Shown here: positions 8,442 to 13,784 of the stretch, piece by piece
Layout of the letters: the number at the start of each line of letters is the position of its first letter
Position numbering within the stretch: the stretch's first letter is position 1
Origin: Maribacter sp.
GTDB taxonomy: Bacteria > Bacteroidota > Bacteroidia > Flavobacteriales > Flavobacteriaceae
Direction: 5' to 3'
Assembly: GCA_030730545.1 (NCBI GenBank)
Contig: JANQUX010000500.1
Coordinates: 1 to 13,816, forward strand
Length of the DNA stretch: 13,816 bases
Translations under genes and position numbers: made by a program
Notes under the pieces: model-generated
What the model saw: the letters and a program-made list of their open reading frames with translations, nothing else
What the model was told of the DNA's origin: nothing
Databases searched by the model: none

Positions 8442-10118
8442 TTAATCAACATACCCTTCAGGATGCATTTCATCAAACTCCGTGTGATCTTGAAAAGCCT
8501 TGGCTAGTAAAAGAATACTTGCTTCATCATATAGATTACCAACTAGGGTAATACTTGTAGGGTGTTTCTCTTTATCTAGTCCTGTAGGTATGGCAATAAC
8601 CGGGTGACCGGTAAGGTTGGTGATAATCAATTGTCTATTTCCGAACGTTGGGGATATCAGCACATCATAATCTTTCATGATAGTCTGCATTTTTTCGATA
8701 AGTACTTGTCGGTGTCTATTGGCTTGTAGGTATTCTACAGCAGGTATAAAACGAGCTTGTCGTAAAGAATTTGCACGTGAACGTTCATCTTGTTCTACCA
8801 TTTTATCTACTTCTCTTGCACGAACCATATCATCAAAAAATGCTCCCGCTTCTGCCCTTAATATCACATCAAAACTTTTATAAGGCACATCTTCTGGTAG
8901 TTCCACTTCGTTTAAAGTCAGTCCCATTTCTTTAAAAGTCTTCACTGCTTTCTCTAGATTATCCTTACTTAGACTAGTGTCCTTTTCAATATCCTTTTTC
9001 AAGTATCCAATACGCAACGATTTATAATCTTTTGTAGGTTCGAATCCGTCAGGGTAATCTGTAGTCATTCCGTCTTTTGGATCTTTACCAGTAATTACAC
9101 TGTATACAATAGCACAATCTTCTGCACTTCTCGCCATAGGTCCCACTTTATCCATAGACCAACTTAAACTCATCACTCCGTGTCTGCTAACTCTACCGTA
9201 TGTTGGGCGTAAACCAGTAATTCCGTTTCTATTACTTGGCGATGTAATTGAGCCTAAAGTTTCTGTACCCAAGGCAAAAGGAACTAAACCTGCTGAAGTT
9301 GCAGATCCCGATCCTGCAGACGACCCTGTGGCGCCCTGTTCGATATCCCACGGATTTTTTGTTTTTCCATCGAACCATACATCGCCACGTGCCAATGAAC
9401 CAGAAACCAGTTTAGCAACTAAAACTCCGCCAGCAGCCTGTAATTTTTCAACTACCGTAGCTGTCATTTCAATTTGTTGGTCACGATAAGGTTCTGCACC
9501 CCATGTGGTTTTATAACCTTCGACCGCCATTAAATCTTTTACTCCGTATGGTATGCCATGTAAAATTCCGCGATAATTTCCGGCAGCCAGTTCTGCATCT
9601 AAAAGTTTAGCTTGTTCTAAAGCCATTTCTTCGGTTATGGTAATAGTGCATTGTAAAACAGGATTGTATTTTTTTAATCGGGCTATAAAGAACTTGGTCA
9701 ATTCTAGCGAACTTATTTTTTTGCTTTTAATGAGTGAGGCAAGCTGAGGTATGGAGAAAAAAGCTAGGTCAGCTTCTTTGTTTGGTAGTTCTACGTTATC
9801 CGGAATTTCCCATTCAGGGAATCCCGCTTGTGCTTTTGGGGTGAAGTTTAAGGGTAAAGGGTTAAACTGTATTGCAGGTACGACGTCGTTATCTAAAGTG
9901 TATTTCCGGAGGGTATCAAAACCTTCTTTATTTCGTATTAGATAAGGGTATAGGGTGTCAATATATTTTTTATCGAAATCTAATCCCACTAATTTTTGCG
10001 ATCGTTTTACATCTTTTTTAGAGAATTCATTTTTAGAACTAGAGCAAGATGTAATGAGTAAGAAAGTAAAGAGACAAAGAAATGAAAATAGAGCTATTCT
10101 TTTGGTAGGTTGGTGCAT
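8442..10118 (-). CDS. Amidase signature family lipoprotein
   Basis: A 558-aa protein of the amidase signature (AS) family, which hydrolyses carboxamide bonds with a Ser-cisSer-Lys triad. The triad is visible as K194 (Y-G-V-K-D), the cis-serine S266 (G-S-S-A-G-S) and the nucleophile S290 (T-L-G-S-I-T); the S266-S290 spacing of 24 equals the S217-S241 spacing in fatty-acid amide hydrolase. Residues 1-24 form a lipoprotein signal peptide (basic H-Q-P-T-K-R, hydrophobic core, lipobox I-T-S-C with C25), so the enzyme is probably membrane-anchored outside the cytoplasm. This also supports the chosen start. A segment of about 95 residues separates the lipid anchor from the start of the AS domain (about 121). 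The GatA role in tRNA amidation is unlikely given the export signal and absence of gatB or gatC. The substrate (peptide amide, amino-acid amide, fatty-acid amide) cannot be told. It is transcribed alone, divergent from the Fe-S cluster. Confidence 0.92.
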   Translation of the reverse strand: MHQPTKRIALFSFLCLFTFLLITSCSSSKNEFSKKDVKRSQKLVGLDFDKKYIDTLYPYLIRNKEGFDTLRKYTLDNDVVPAIQFNPLPLNFTPKAQAGFPEWEIPDNVELPNKEADLAFFSIPQLASLIKSKKISSLELTKFFIARLKKYNPVLQCTITITEEMALEQAKLLDAELAAGNYRGILHGIPYGVKDLMAVEGYKTTWGAEPYRDQQIEMTATVVEKLQAAGGVLVAKLVSGSLARGDVWFDGKTKNPWDIEQGATGSSAGSGSATSAGLVPFALGTETLGSITSPSNRNGITGLRPTYGRVSRHGVMSLSWSMDKVGPMARSAEDCAIVYSVITGKDPKDGMTTDYPDGFEPTKDYKSLRIGYLKKDIEKDTSLSKDNLEKAVKTFKEMGLTLNEVELPEDVPYKSFDVILRAEAGAFFDDMVRAREVDKMVEQDERSRANSLRQARFIPAVEYLQANRHRQVLIEKMQTIMKDYDVLISPTFGNRQLIITNLTGHPVIAIPTGLDKEKHPTSITLVGNLYDEASILLLAKAFQDHTEFDEMHPEGYVD

Positions 10119-10331
10119 GACTTAAGTTTTAAAGAAGATTCTAAATTACGATTTTTAGATAGCTTATTTCTACCTGTAAATCATAAATAATCAAGAATTG
10201 AACATCTGTTAATAAGAGGTTTTGATTATAATGGCATCTTCATTTTCAATACGCTAACTTCATAATCTAACATCTAAGGATTATCTTTGTAACCAGCCTG
10301 CCAACAAGCAGGTTTAGAATGAAATTATAGA
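10119..10331. other. Divergent intergenic region between amidase and mrp genes
   Basis: 213 bp without a convincing ORF, strongly AT-rich. It must carry the promoters of both divergent genes. One plausible Bacteroidetes -7 box for the mrp side is annotated separately (10259-10289). For the amidase side I found no clear TTG/TAnnTTTG pair on the minus strand. A short hairpin (CCTGC 10297-10301, GCAGG 10308-10312, loop CAACAA) would lie at the very 5' end of the mrp transcript. Confidence 0.7.
10259..10289 (+). promoter_or_regulatory. Candidate Bacteroidetes-type promoter for the mrp cluster
   Basis: TATCTTTG at 10282-10289 matches the Bacteroidetes -7 consensus TAnnTTTG exactly. At the expected distance (20 bp) upstream is TTC at 10259-10261, one base off the -33 TTG. 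Transcription would begin near 10296, about 36 bp before the ATG at 10332, just ahead of or within a small hairpin (10297-10312). No operator is apparent. Confidence 0.45.
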
Positions 10332-11474
10332 ATGAAGATAGATAAGAAGGATGTTTTAAAGGCGTTGGAACATATTACCGTTCCGGGTGAAGGTCAAAAC
10401 ATGGTAGAAAGTGGTGCTGTCACCAATATTCAGATTTTTGGCGATGAGGTAGAAGTTGATATTACTATTGCAAACCCAAGCCTACAAGCACGTAAAAAGA
10501 CCGAGGTAGAGATTTTAAAGATCATACACAGAGAAGTTTACGAAAAAGCCAAAATTAAAATAAACATTAAGGTCGATGCTCCTGCTGCAAAGCCGAAAGT
10601 GAACGAGATAAAAGGTAAAGCAATACCTGGTATTTCTAATATTATAGCAGTAGCTTCTGGTAAAGGTGGGGTAGGTAAATCTACCGTAACAGCTAACTTG
10701 GCAGTTACTTTAGCGAAAATGGGCTTTAAAGTAGGTTTGTTAGATGCCGATATTTACGGGCCATCAATGCCTATAATGTTCGATGTTGCGAACGATAAAC
10801 CACTTGCGGTAACTATAGATGGCAAATCTAAAATGAAGCCGGTAGAAAGTTATGGGGTTAAACTATTATCGATTGGCTTTTTTACGCAAAGAGATCAAGC
10901 GGTAATTTGGAGAGGACCAATGGCTTCTAAAGCATTGAACCAAATGATTTTTGATGCACACTGGGGCGATTTAGACTTTATGCTAATTGATTTGCCACCG
11001 GGTACAGGCGATATACATTTAAGCATAATGCAAGCCTTACCAATAACTGGTGCTGTTGTTGTAAGCACACCACAAGAAGTTGCACTTGCCGATGCAAGAA
11101 AAGGTGTGGCAATGTTTCAACAAGATTCTATAAACGTACCTGTTTTGGGAATTGTAGAAAATATGGCCTACTTTACACCTGCAGAGTTGCCAGACAATAA
11201 GTATTATATTTTTGGTAAAGAAGGTGCTAAACATCTAGCAGAAGATTTAAATGTACCTTTTCTTGGTGAAATGCCTTTGGTACAAAGTATACGTGAAGCT
11301 GGTGATGCAGGTAGACCTGCAGCATTACAGACATCAACGCCTGTAGAAAAAGCGTTTGAAGAATTGACAAAAAAGATAGTGAGTGAGGTTGTTGCTAGAA
11401 ATAAAACTCTGCCACCTACAGAAGCCATAAAGATTACAACAATGGCTGGTTGCTCGCCTGTTAATAAAAAATAA
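10332..11474 (+). CDS. Mrp/NBP35-family Fe-S cluster carrier ATPase (ApbC-like)
   Basis: A 380-aa cytoplasmic P-loop ATPase. Residues 1-85 form an MIP18/DUF59-type domain. The ATPase domain follows, with the deviant Walker A S-G-K-G-G-V-G-K-S-T (109-118, signature lysine K111), a switch I-like D-A-D-I-Y-G-P-S-M-P (138-147) and a Walker B region L-I-D-L-P-P-G-T-G-D (218-227). The family holds and transfers Fe-S clusters as a dimer, normally through a C-terminal CxxC. Here the site reads E-N-M-A-Y-F-T-P-A-E-L-P-D-N-K-Y-Y-I-F-G (276-295) with no cysteine; the only cysteine in the protein is C374 in the tail (M-A-G-C-S-P-V). I recall the same pattern in other flavobacterial Mrp proteins. The NifU-domain gene starts 2 bp after its stop, so the two are very likely co-translated and functionally coupled. 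Confidence 0.93.
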   Translation: MKIDKKDVLKALEHITVPGEGQNMVESGAVTNIQIFGDEVEVDITIANPSLQARKKTEVEILKIIHREVYEKAKIKINIKVDAPAAKPKVNEIKGKAIPGISNIIAVASGKGGVGKSTVTANLAVTLAKMGFKVGLLDADIYGPSMPIMFDVANDKPLAVTIDGKSKMKPVESYGVKLLSIGFFTQRDQAVIWRGPMASKALNQMIFDAHWGDLDFMLIDLPPGTGDIHLSIMQALPITGAVVVSTPQEVALADARKGVAMFQQDSINVPVLGIVENMAYFTPAELPDNKYYIFGKEGAKHLAEDLNVPFLGEMPLVQSIREAGDAGRPAALQTSTPVEKAFEELTKKIVSEVVARNKTLPPTEAIKITTMAGCSPVNKK

Positions 11475-11476
11475 TT

Positions 11477-11719
11477 ATGACATCAGCAGAACTAAAATTA
11501 AATGTTGAAAAAGCATTAGAAGAAATCAGACCTTTTTTACAAAGTGATGGTGGTGATATAACATTGATTTCTATTGATGATGAATCTTCTGTTAAAGTAA
11601 GATTAGAAGGTGCTTGTGTTGGTTGTAGTGTGAATCAGATGACACTAAAAAGTGGCGTTGAAATGACCATTAAAAAGTACGCCCCGCAAATTCAAGAAGT
11701 AATAAATGTAGCAGTTTAA
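11477..11719 (+). CDS. NifU C-terminal domain (Nfu-type) Fe-S scaffold protein
   Basis: An 80-aa protein consisting only of the Nfu domain. The cluster-binding motif is C-V-G-C (C47 and C50) in the stretch L-E-G-A-C-V-G-C-S-V-N-Q-M-T-L-K, preceded by the family motif I-R-P-F-L-Q-S-D-G-G-D (17-27). Two subunits would bridge a [4Fe-4S] cluster with four cysteines and hand it to apo-targets. It lacks the A-type domain seen in E. coli NfuA and the U-type domain of NifU. It follows mrp with a 2-bp gap; because that Mrp lacks its own CxxC, this small protein may be the cluster-bearing partner (inference). Confidence 0.93.
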   Translation: MTSAELKLNVEKALEEIRPFLQSDGGDITLISIDDESSVKVRLEGACVGCSVNQMTLKSGVEMTIKKYAPQIQEVINVAV

Positions 11720-11723
11720 TGCC

Positions 11724-11735
11724 TGATAATTATCA
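11724..11735. promoter_or_regulatory. 12-bp perfect palindrome upstream of the reductase gene
   Basis: TGATAATTATCA is a perfect dyad 5 bp after the stop codon of the Nfu gene and 56 bp before the reductase ATG. It could be an operator for the candidate promoter at 11759-11766 (centred about 44 bp before the inferred start) or simply a small AT-rich hairpin. There is no poly-T tail, so a terminator is less likely. The binding protein is unknown. Confidence 0.35.
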
Positions 11736-11758
11736 TAATTTATAATAGGATAGATTGA

Positions 11759-11766
11759 TAATTTTG
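11759..11766 (+). promoter_or_regulatory. Candidate -7 box for the ferredoxin reductase gene
   Basis: TAATTTTG matches the Bacteroidetes -7 consensus TAnnTTTG. No TTG lies at the expected -33 position, so this is a weak call. Transcription would start near 11773, about 19 bp before the ATG at 11792. It would allow the reductase to be expressed separately from mrp and nfu, consistent with the 72-bp gap. Confidence 0.35.
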
Positions 11767-11791
11767 AAGGATATTACATAGAATTGAAGTA

Positions 11792-12850
11792 ATGATTAAG
11801 ACCGATATATTGATAATTGGCGCAGGACCTACGGGTCTTTTTGCCGTTTTTGAAGCAGGACTCCTAAAACTAAAATGCCATTTAATAGATGCTTTGCCAC
11901 AAGCAGGCGGACAGTGTTCTGAAATTTATCCTAAGAAACCTATTTATGATATTCCTGGTTTTCCAGAAGTATTGGCAGGTGATTTGGTAGATAATTTGAT
12001 GGAGCAGATTAAGTCTTTTCAACCTGGTTTCACACTAGGTGAGCGCGCAGAAACAATCAAAAAATTAGACGATGGTACTTTTGTTGTAACCACTAATAAG
12101 GGCACTGAGCATAACGCGCCAATAGTCGCTATTGCTGGTGGTTTAGGAAGTTTTGAGCCTAGAAAACCATTGTTGGATAATTTATCGAAGTTCGAAGACA
12201 ACGGTGTTGCTTACATGATTAAAGATCCTGAAGTATACCGTGATAAAAAAGTAATTATAGCTGGTGGCGGTGATTCTGCCTTAGACTGGAGTATTTTCTT
12301 AGCTGATGTAGCTTCTCAAGTTACTTTAGTGCATAGAAGAAATGAATTTAGAGGAGCTTTAGATTCTGTAGAGAAGGTTCAAGAATTAAAGAACAAAGGC
12401 AAAATTAATTTAATTACCCCTGCAGAGATTATTGGTCTTAATGGTAGTGATAAGTTAGAATCTGTTCTAATCAGAAAAATTTCTGATGATAACGAAGAAC
12501 TAATTTTAGAGGTAGACGATTTTATCCCTTTATTCGGACTCTCACCAAAACTTGGTCCGATTGGCGACTGGGGATTGGATATTGAGAAAAACGCTATTAA
12601 AGTAGATACGTTCGATTATCAAACAAACATACCTGGAATATATGCGATTGGTGATGTAAATACATACCCAGGTAAATTAAAACTAATTCTATGTGGTTTC
12701 CACGAAGCAACGTTAATGTGCCAAAGTGCCTTTCAAAAAATTCATCCAGATAAAAAGTATGTCATGAAATATACTACCGTAGGTGGTGTAAGTGGTTTTG
12801 ATGGAACAAAAAAGGAAGCGCCAAAAGCGGTAGTAAAAGCGATAGAATAA
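11792..12850 (+). CDS. TrxR-like ferredoxin/flavodoxin-NADP+ reductase
   Basis: A 352-aa flavoprotein of the type-2 (thioredoxin-reductase-like, YumC-type) ferredoxin-NADP+ reductase family, which passes electrons between NADPH and ferredoxin. The N-terminal FAD site is G-A-G-P-T-G (10-15), with A-G-G-Q-C-S-E-I-Y-P (38-47) downstream. The pyridine-nucleotide site is G-G-G-D-S-A-L-D-W (158-166), followed by H-R-R (181-183), a signature for the 2'-phosphate of NADPH. A second FAD contact is Y-A-I-G-D-V-N (284-290). There is no redox-active CxxC in the NADPH domain, which separates it from true thioredoxin reductases. The length fits the family (about 330-350). A [2Fe-2S] ferredoxin, its likely partner, is encoded at 13276, separated from it only by the four-helix-bundle ORF and its flanking repeats. 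Confidence 0.93.
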   Translation: MIKTDILIIGAGPTGLFAVFEAGLLKLKCHLIDALPQAGGQCSEIYPKKPIYDIPGFPEVLAGDLVDNLMEQIKSFQPGFTLGERAETIKKLDDGTFVVTTNKGTEHNAPIVAIAGGLGSFEPRKPLLDNLSKFEDNGVAYMIKDPEVYRDKKVIIAGGGDSALDWSIFLADVASQVTLVHRRNEFRGALDSVEKVQELKNKGKINLITPAEIIGLNGSDKLESVLIRKISDDNEELILEVDDFIPLFGLSPKLGPIGDWGLDIEKNAIKVDTFDYQTNIPGIYAIGDVNTYPGKLKLILCGFHEATLMCQSAFQKIHPDKKYVMKYTTVGGVSGFDGTKKEAPKAVVKAIE

Positions 12851-12858
12851 ATTATAAG

Positions 12859-12886
12859 GTATTAGGGCAAAGGATTTAGGAGCTAG
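12859..12886 (-). repeat. Heptad array in reverse orientation, left flank of the four-helix ORF
   Basis: Four 7-bp units on the + strand: GTATTAG (12859), GGCAAAG (12866), GATTTAG (12873) and GAGCTAG (12880). Read on the minus strand they are CTAGCTC, CTAAATC, CTTTGCC and CTAATAC, i.e. the same degenerate CTAAYYC unit as elsewhere in the window but inverted. Bases 12872-12886 are complementary, with 13 of 15 positions matching and one inserted base, to 13241-13256 on the other side of the ORF. The reversed unit also creates AGGAG (12878-12882), a Shine-Dalgarno-like site 9 nt before the ATG at 12892. Confidence 0.75.
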
Positions 12887-12891
12887 TAAAT

Positions 12892-13239
12892 ATGGCTGTA
12901 AAAAGATTTGAAGATTTATTAGTTTGGCAAAAATCACAAGATTTAGCTGTTTTAGTTTATCAAGAATTTATAAACTTGAAAGATTTTTCTTTTAAAGACC
13001 AAATCTCTAGAGCCTCAGTTTCTATATCTAATAATATTGCAGAAGGTTTTGACCGAAAAACTAATCCTGATTTTATCAGGTTTTTATATTTTGCACAAAG
13101 TTCAAATAGCGAGGTAAGGTCGATGTTGTATTTGTCCGAAAGATTAAAATATTTACCAAAAGAGAGAACAGCTGAATTAATTGATAAGTCAAATGAAATT
13201 TCTAGAATGCTTTACGGACTAATTCAATCCATGAAATAA
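12892..13239 (+). CDS. Four-helix-bundle protein, 23S rRNA intervening-sequence protein (S23) family
   Basis: A 115-aa protein, typical length for the family (TIGR02436 / Pfam 23S_rRNA_IVP). The hallmark segments are K-R-F-E-D-L-L-V-W-Q-K-S (4-15) and Q-I-S-R-A-S-V-S-I-S-N-N-I-A-E-G (37-52), then an A-Q-S-S-N-S-E-V-R-S-M-L stretch (68-79). Four amphipathic helices without catalytic motifs are expected; related proteins form pentameric barrels, and the family includes ORFs inside intervening sequences of 23S rRNA genes and resembles the Avd accessory protein of diversity-generating retroelements. The biochemical role is not known. No rRNA sequence surrounds it here. It interrupts a reductase-ferredoxin pair and is bracketed by inverted heptad arrays (12859-12886 and 13241-13275), so it looks like an inserted element rather than an operon partner (inference). 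The ATG is chosen because it directly follows a Shine-Dalgarno-like AGGAG and gives the family N-terminus. Confidence 0.92.
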   Translation: MAVKRFEDLLVWQKSQDLAVLVYQEFINLKDFSFKDQISRASVSISNNIAEGFDRKTNPDFIRFLYFAQSSNSEVRSMLYLSERLKYLPKERTAELIDKSNEISRMLYGLIQSMK

Positions 13240-13240
13240 A

Positions 13241-13275
13241 CTAGTTCACTAAACCCTAACTACTAAATCCTATTA
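13241..13275 (+). repeat. Heptad array, right flank of the four-helix ORF, abutting ferredoxin start
   Basis: Units CTAGTTCA (13241, 8 bp), CTAAACC (13249), CTAACTA (13256), CTAAATC (13263) and a final CTATTA (13270-13275) run from one base after the four-helix stop codon to the base before the ferredoxin ATG at 13276. It is the inverted counterpart of the array at 12859-12886. It fills the whole leader of the ferredoxin gene, which therefore has no Shine-Dalgarno site. Confidence 0.8.
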
Positions 13276-13608
13276 ATGACCGATATCAAAATAAAAATAA
13301 CAGACCGCGACGGAGTATTACATGAAATCGATGCTCCGACCGATATGAATATGAATCTTATGGAAGTAGTTCGTTCTTATGAACTTGCACCAGAAGGTAC
13401 TATAGGTATTTGCGGAGGTATGGCTATGTGTGCATCATGTCAATGTTATGTACTGTCAGATACAGAACTTCCAGAAATGGGTGATGATGAAGAAGCTATG
13501 TTATCTGAAGCTTTCAACGTAAAAGATAATTCACGTTTAGGCTGTCAATTACATATCACCGAAGATATGGACGGACTAGAAGTTGAGCTTGCACCAGAAG
13601 AGCTTTAA
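13276..13608 (+). CDS. [2Fe-2S] ferredoxin, adrenodoxin type
   Basis: A 110-aa acidic electron carrier. The cluster ligands follow the adrenodoxin/ISC-ferredoxin pattern C46-x5-C52-x2-C55 ... C90 (G-I-C-G-G-M-A-M-C-A-S-C and L-G-C-Q-L). An additional cysteine, C57 (S-C-Q-C-Y), lies two residues after the third ligand and is probably not a ligand. The acidic region around G-D-D-E-E (69-73) is where family members dock their reductase and client. Context suggests it receives electrons from the NADPH-dependent reductase at 11792 and may supply them to Fe-S assembly or to a monooxygenase-type client; the client is not encoded in the window. The N-terminus M-T-D-I-K-I-K-I-T-D starts the beta-grasp fold directly, supporting this start. 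Confidence 0.93.
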   Translation: MTDIKIKITDRDGVLHEIDAPTDMNMNLMEVVRSYELAPEGTIGICGGMAMCASCQCYVLSDTELPEMGDDEEAMLSEAFNVKDNSRLGCQLHITEDMDGLEVELAPEEL

Positions 13609-13678
13609 AAGTCATTGCGAGGAAACGAGATGTAATCGAGATTGACGAAGCAATCTGCTGAATTAATTTTAAAAGCTC
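13600..13678. repeat. Nested inverted repeat at the ferredoxin 3' end, GTCATTGCGAGG-type
   Basis: The outer arms are GAGCTTTAAAA (13600-13610, overlapping the last codons and stop) and TTTTAAAAGCTC (13667-13678), complementary with one bulged A. The inner arms are ATTGC (13614-13618) and GCAAT (13650-13654). The left portion GTCATTGCGAGG (13611-13622) and the right portion GACGAAGCAATCTG (13644-13657) resemble a repeat type I recall as common between genes in Bacteroidetes genomes. It may fold in the ferredoxin transcript and protect or end it. Confidence 0.55.
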
Positions 13679-13692
13679 GTGTTAGTCTAATG

Positions 13693-13718
13693 TTGGAAAA
13701 TAAATTTTTATTTTCCAA
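13693..13718. terminator. Perfect 12-bp AT-rich hairpin, possible terminator
   Basis: TTGGAAAATAAA (13693-13704) and TTTATTTTCCAA (13707-13718) are exact reverse complements with TT between them. The stem is AT-rich and has no separate T-run after it; on the + strand its right arm itself contains T-runs. It lies downstream of the ferredoxin gene and overlaps the first CCAATAG unit, so part of the dyad may be a by-product of the repeat array. Function as a terminator is a guess. Confidence 0.45.
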
Positions 13719-13759
13719 TAGCCAATAGCCAATAGCCAATAGCCAATAGCCAATAGCCA
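13715..13759 (+). repeat. Perfect heptanucleotide tandem repeat, CCAATAG x6
   Basis: Six exact copies of CCAATAG start at 13715, 13722, 13729, 13736, 13743 and 13750, followed by a partial CCA. Exact identity between copies indicates recent expansion by replication slippage. The unit has the same 7-bp length as the degenerate CTAAYYC arrays but a different sequence. No ORF is present. Confidence 0.95.
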
Positions 13760-13784
13760 TTTTTGAACTTGAATTTTATTTTGC

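Noticed and set aside
8677..9945. Plus-strand open frames opposite the amidase gene
   Set aside because: They are antisense to an intact, conserved enzyme and show cysteine/serine/arginine-rich compositions typical of shadow frames.
8442..10118. GatA subunit of Glu-tRNA(Gln) amidotransferase
   Set aside because: The lipoprotein signal and lack of gatB/gatC neighbours argue against a role in tRNA amidation, although the AS domain is homologous.
10291..10331. Riboswitch or attenuator ahead of mrp
   Set aside because: Only one 5-bp hairpin (10297-10312) is present in a leader of about 36 nt, too small for a known riboswitch and with no leader peptide.
12892..13239. Diversity-generating retroelement accessory protein (Avd)
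   Set aside because: The fold is related, but no reverse transcriptase, template repeat or variable repeat is present in the window.
12859..13275. True 23S rRNA intervening sequence
   Set aside because: No 16S or 23S rRNA sequence flanks the ORF; both neighbours are protein-coding genes.
13715..13759. CRISPR-like array
   Set aside because: The units are contiguous 7-mers without spacers, and no cas-like gene is present.
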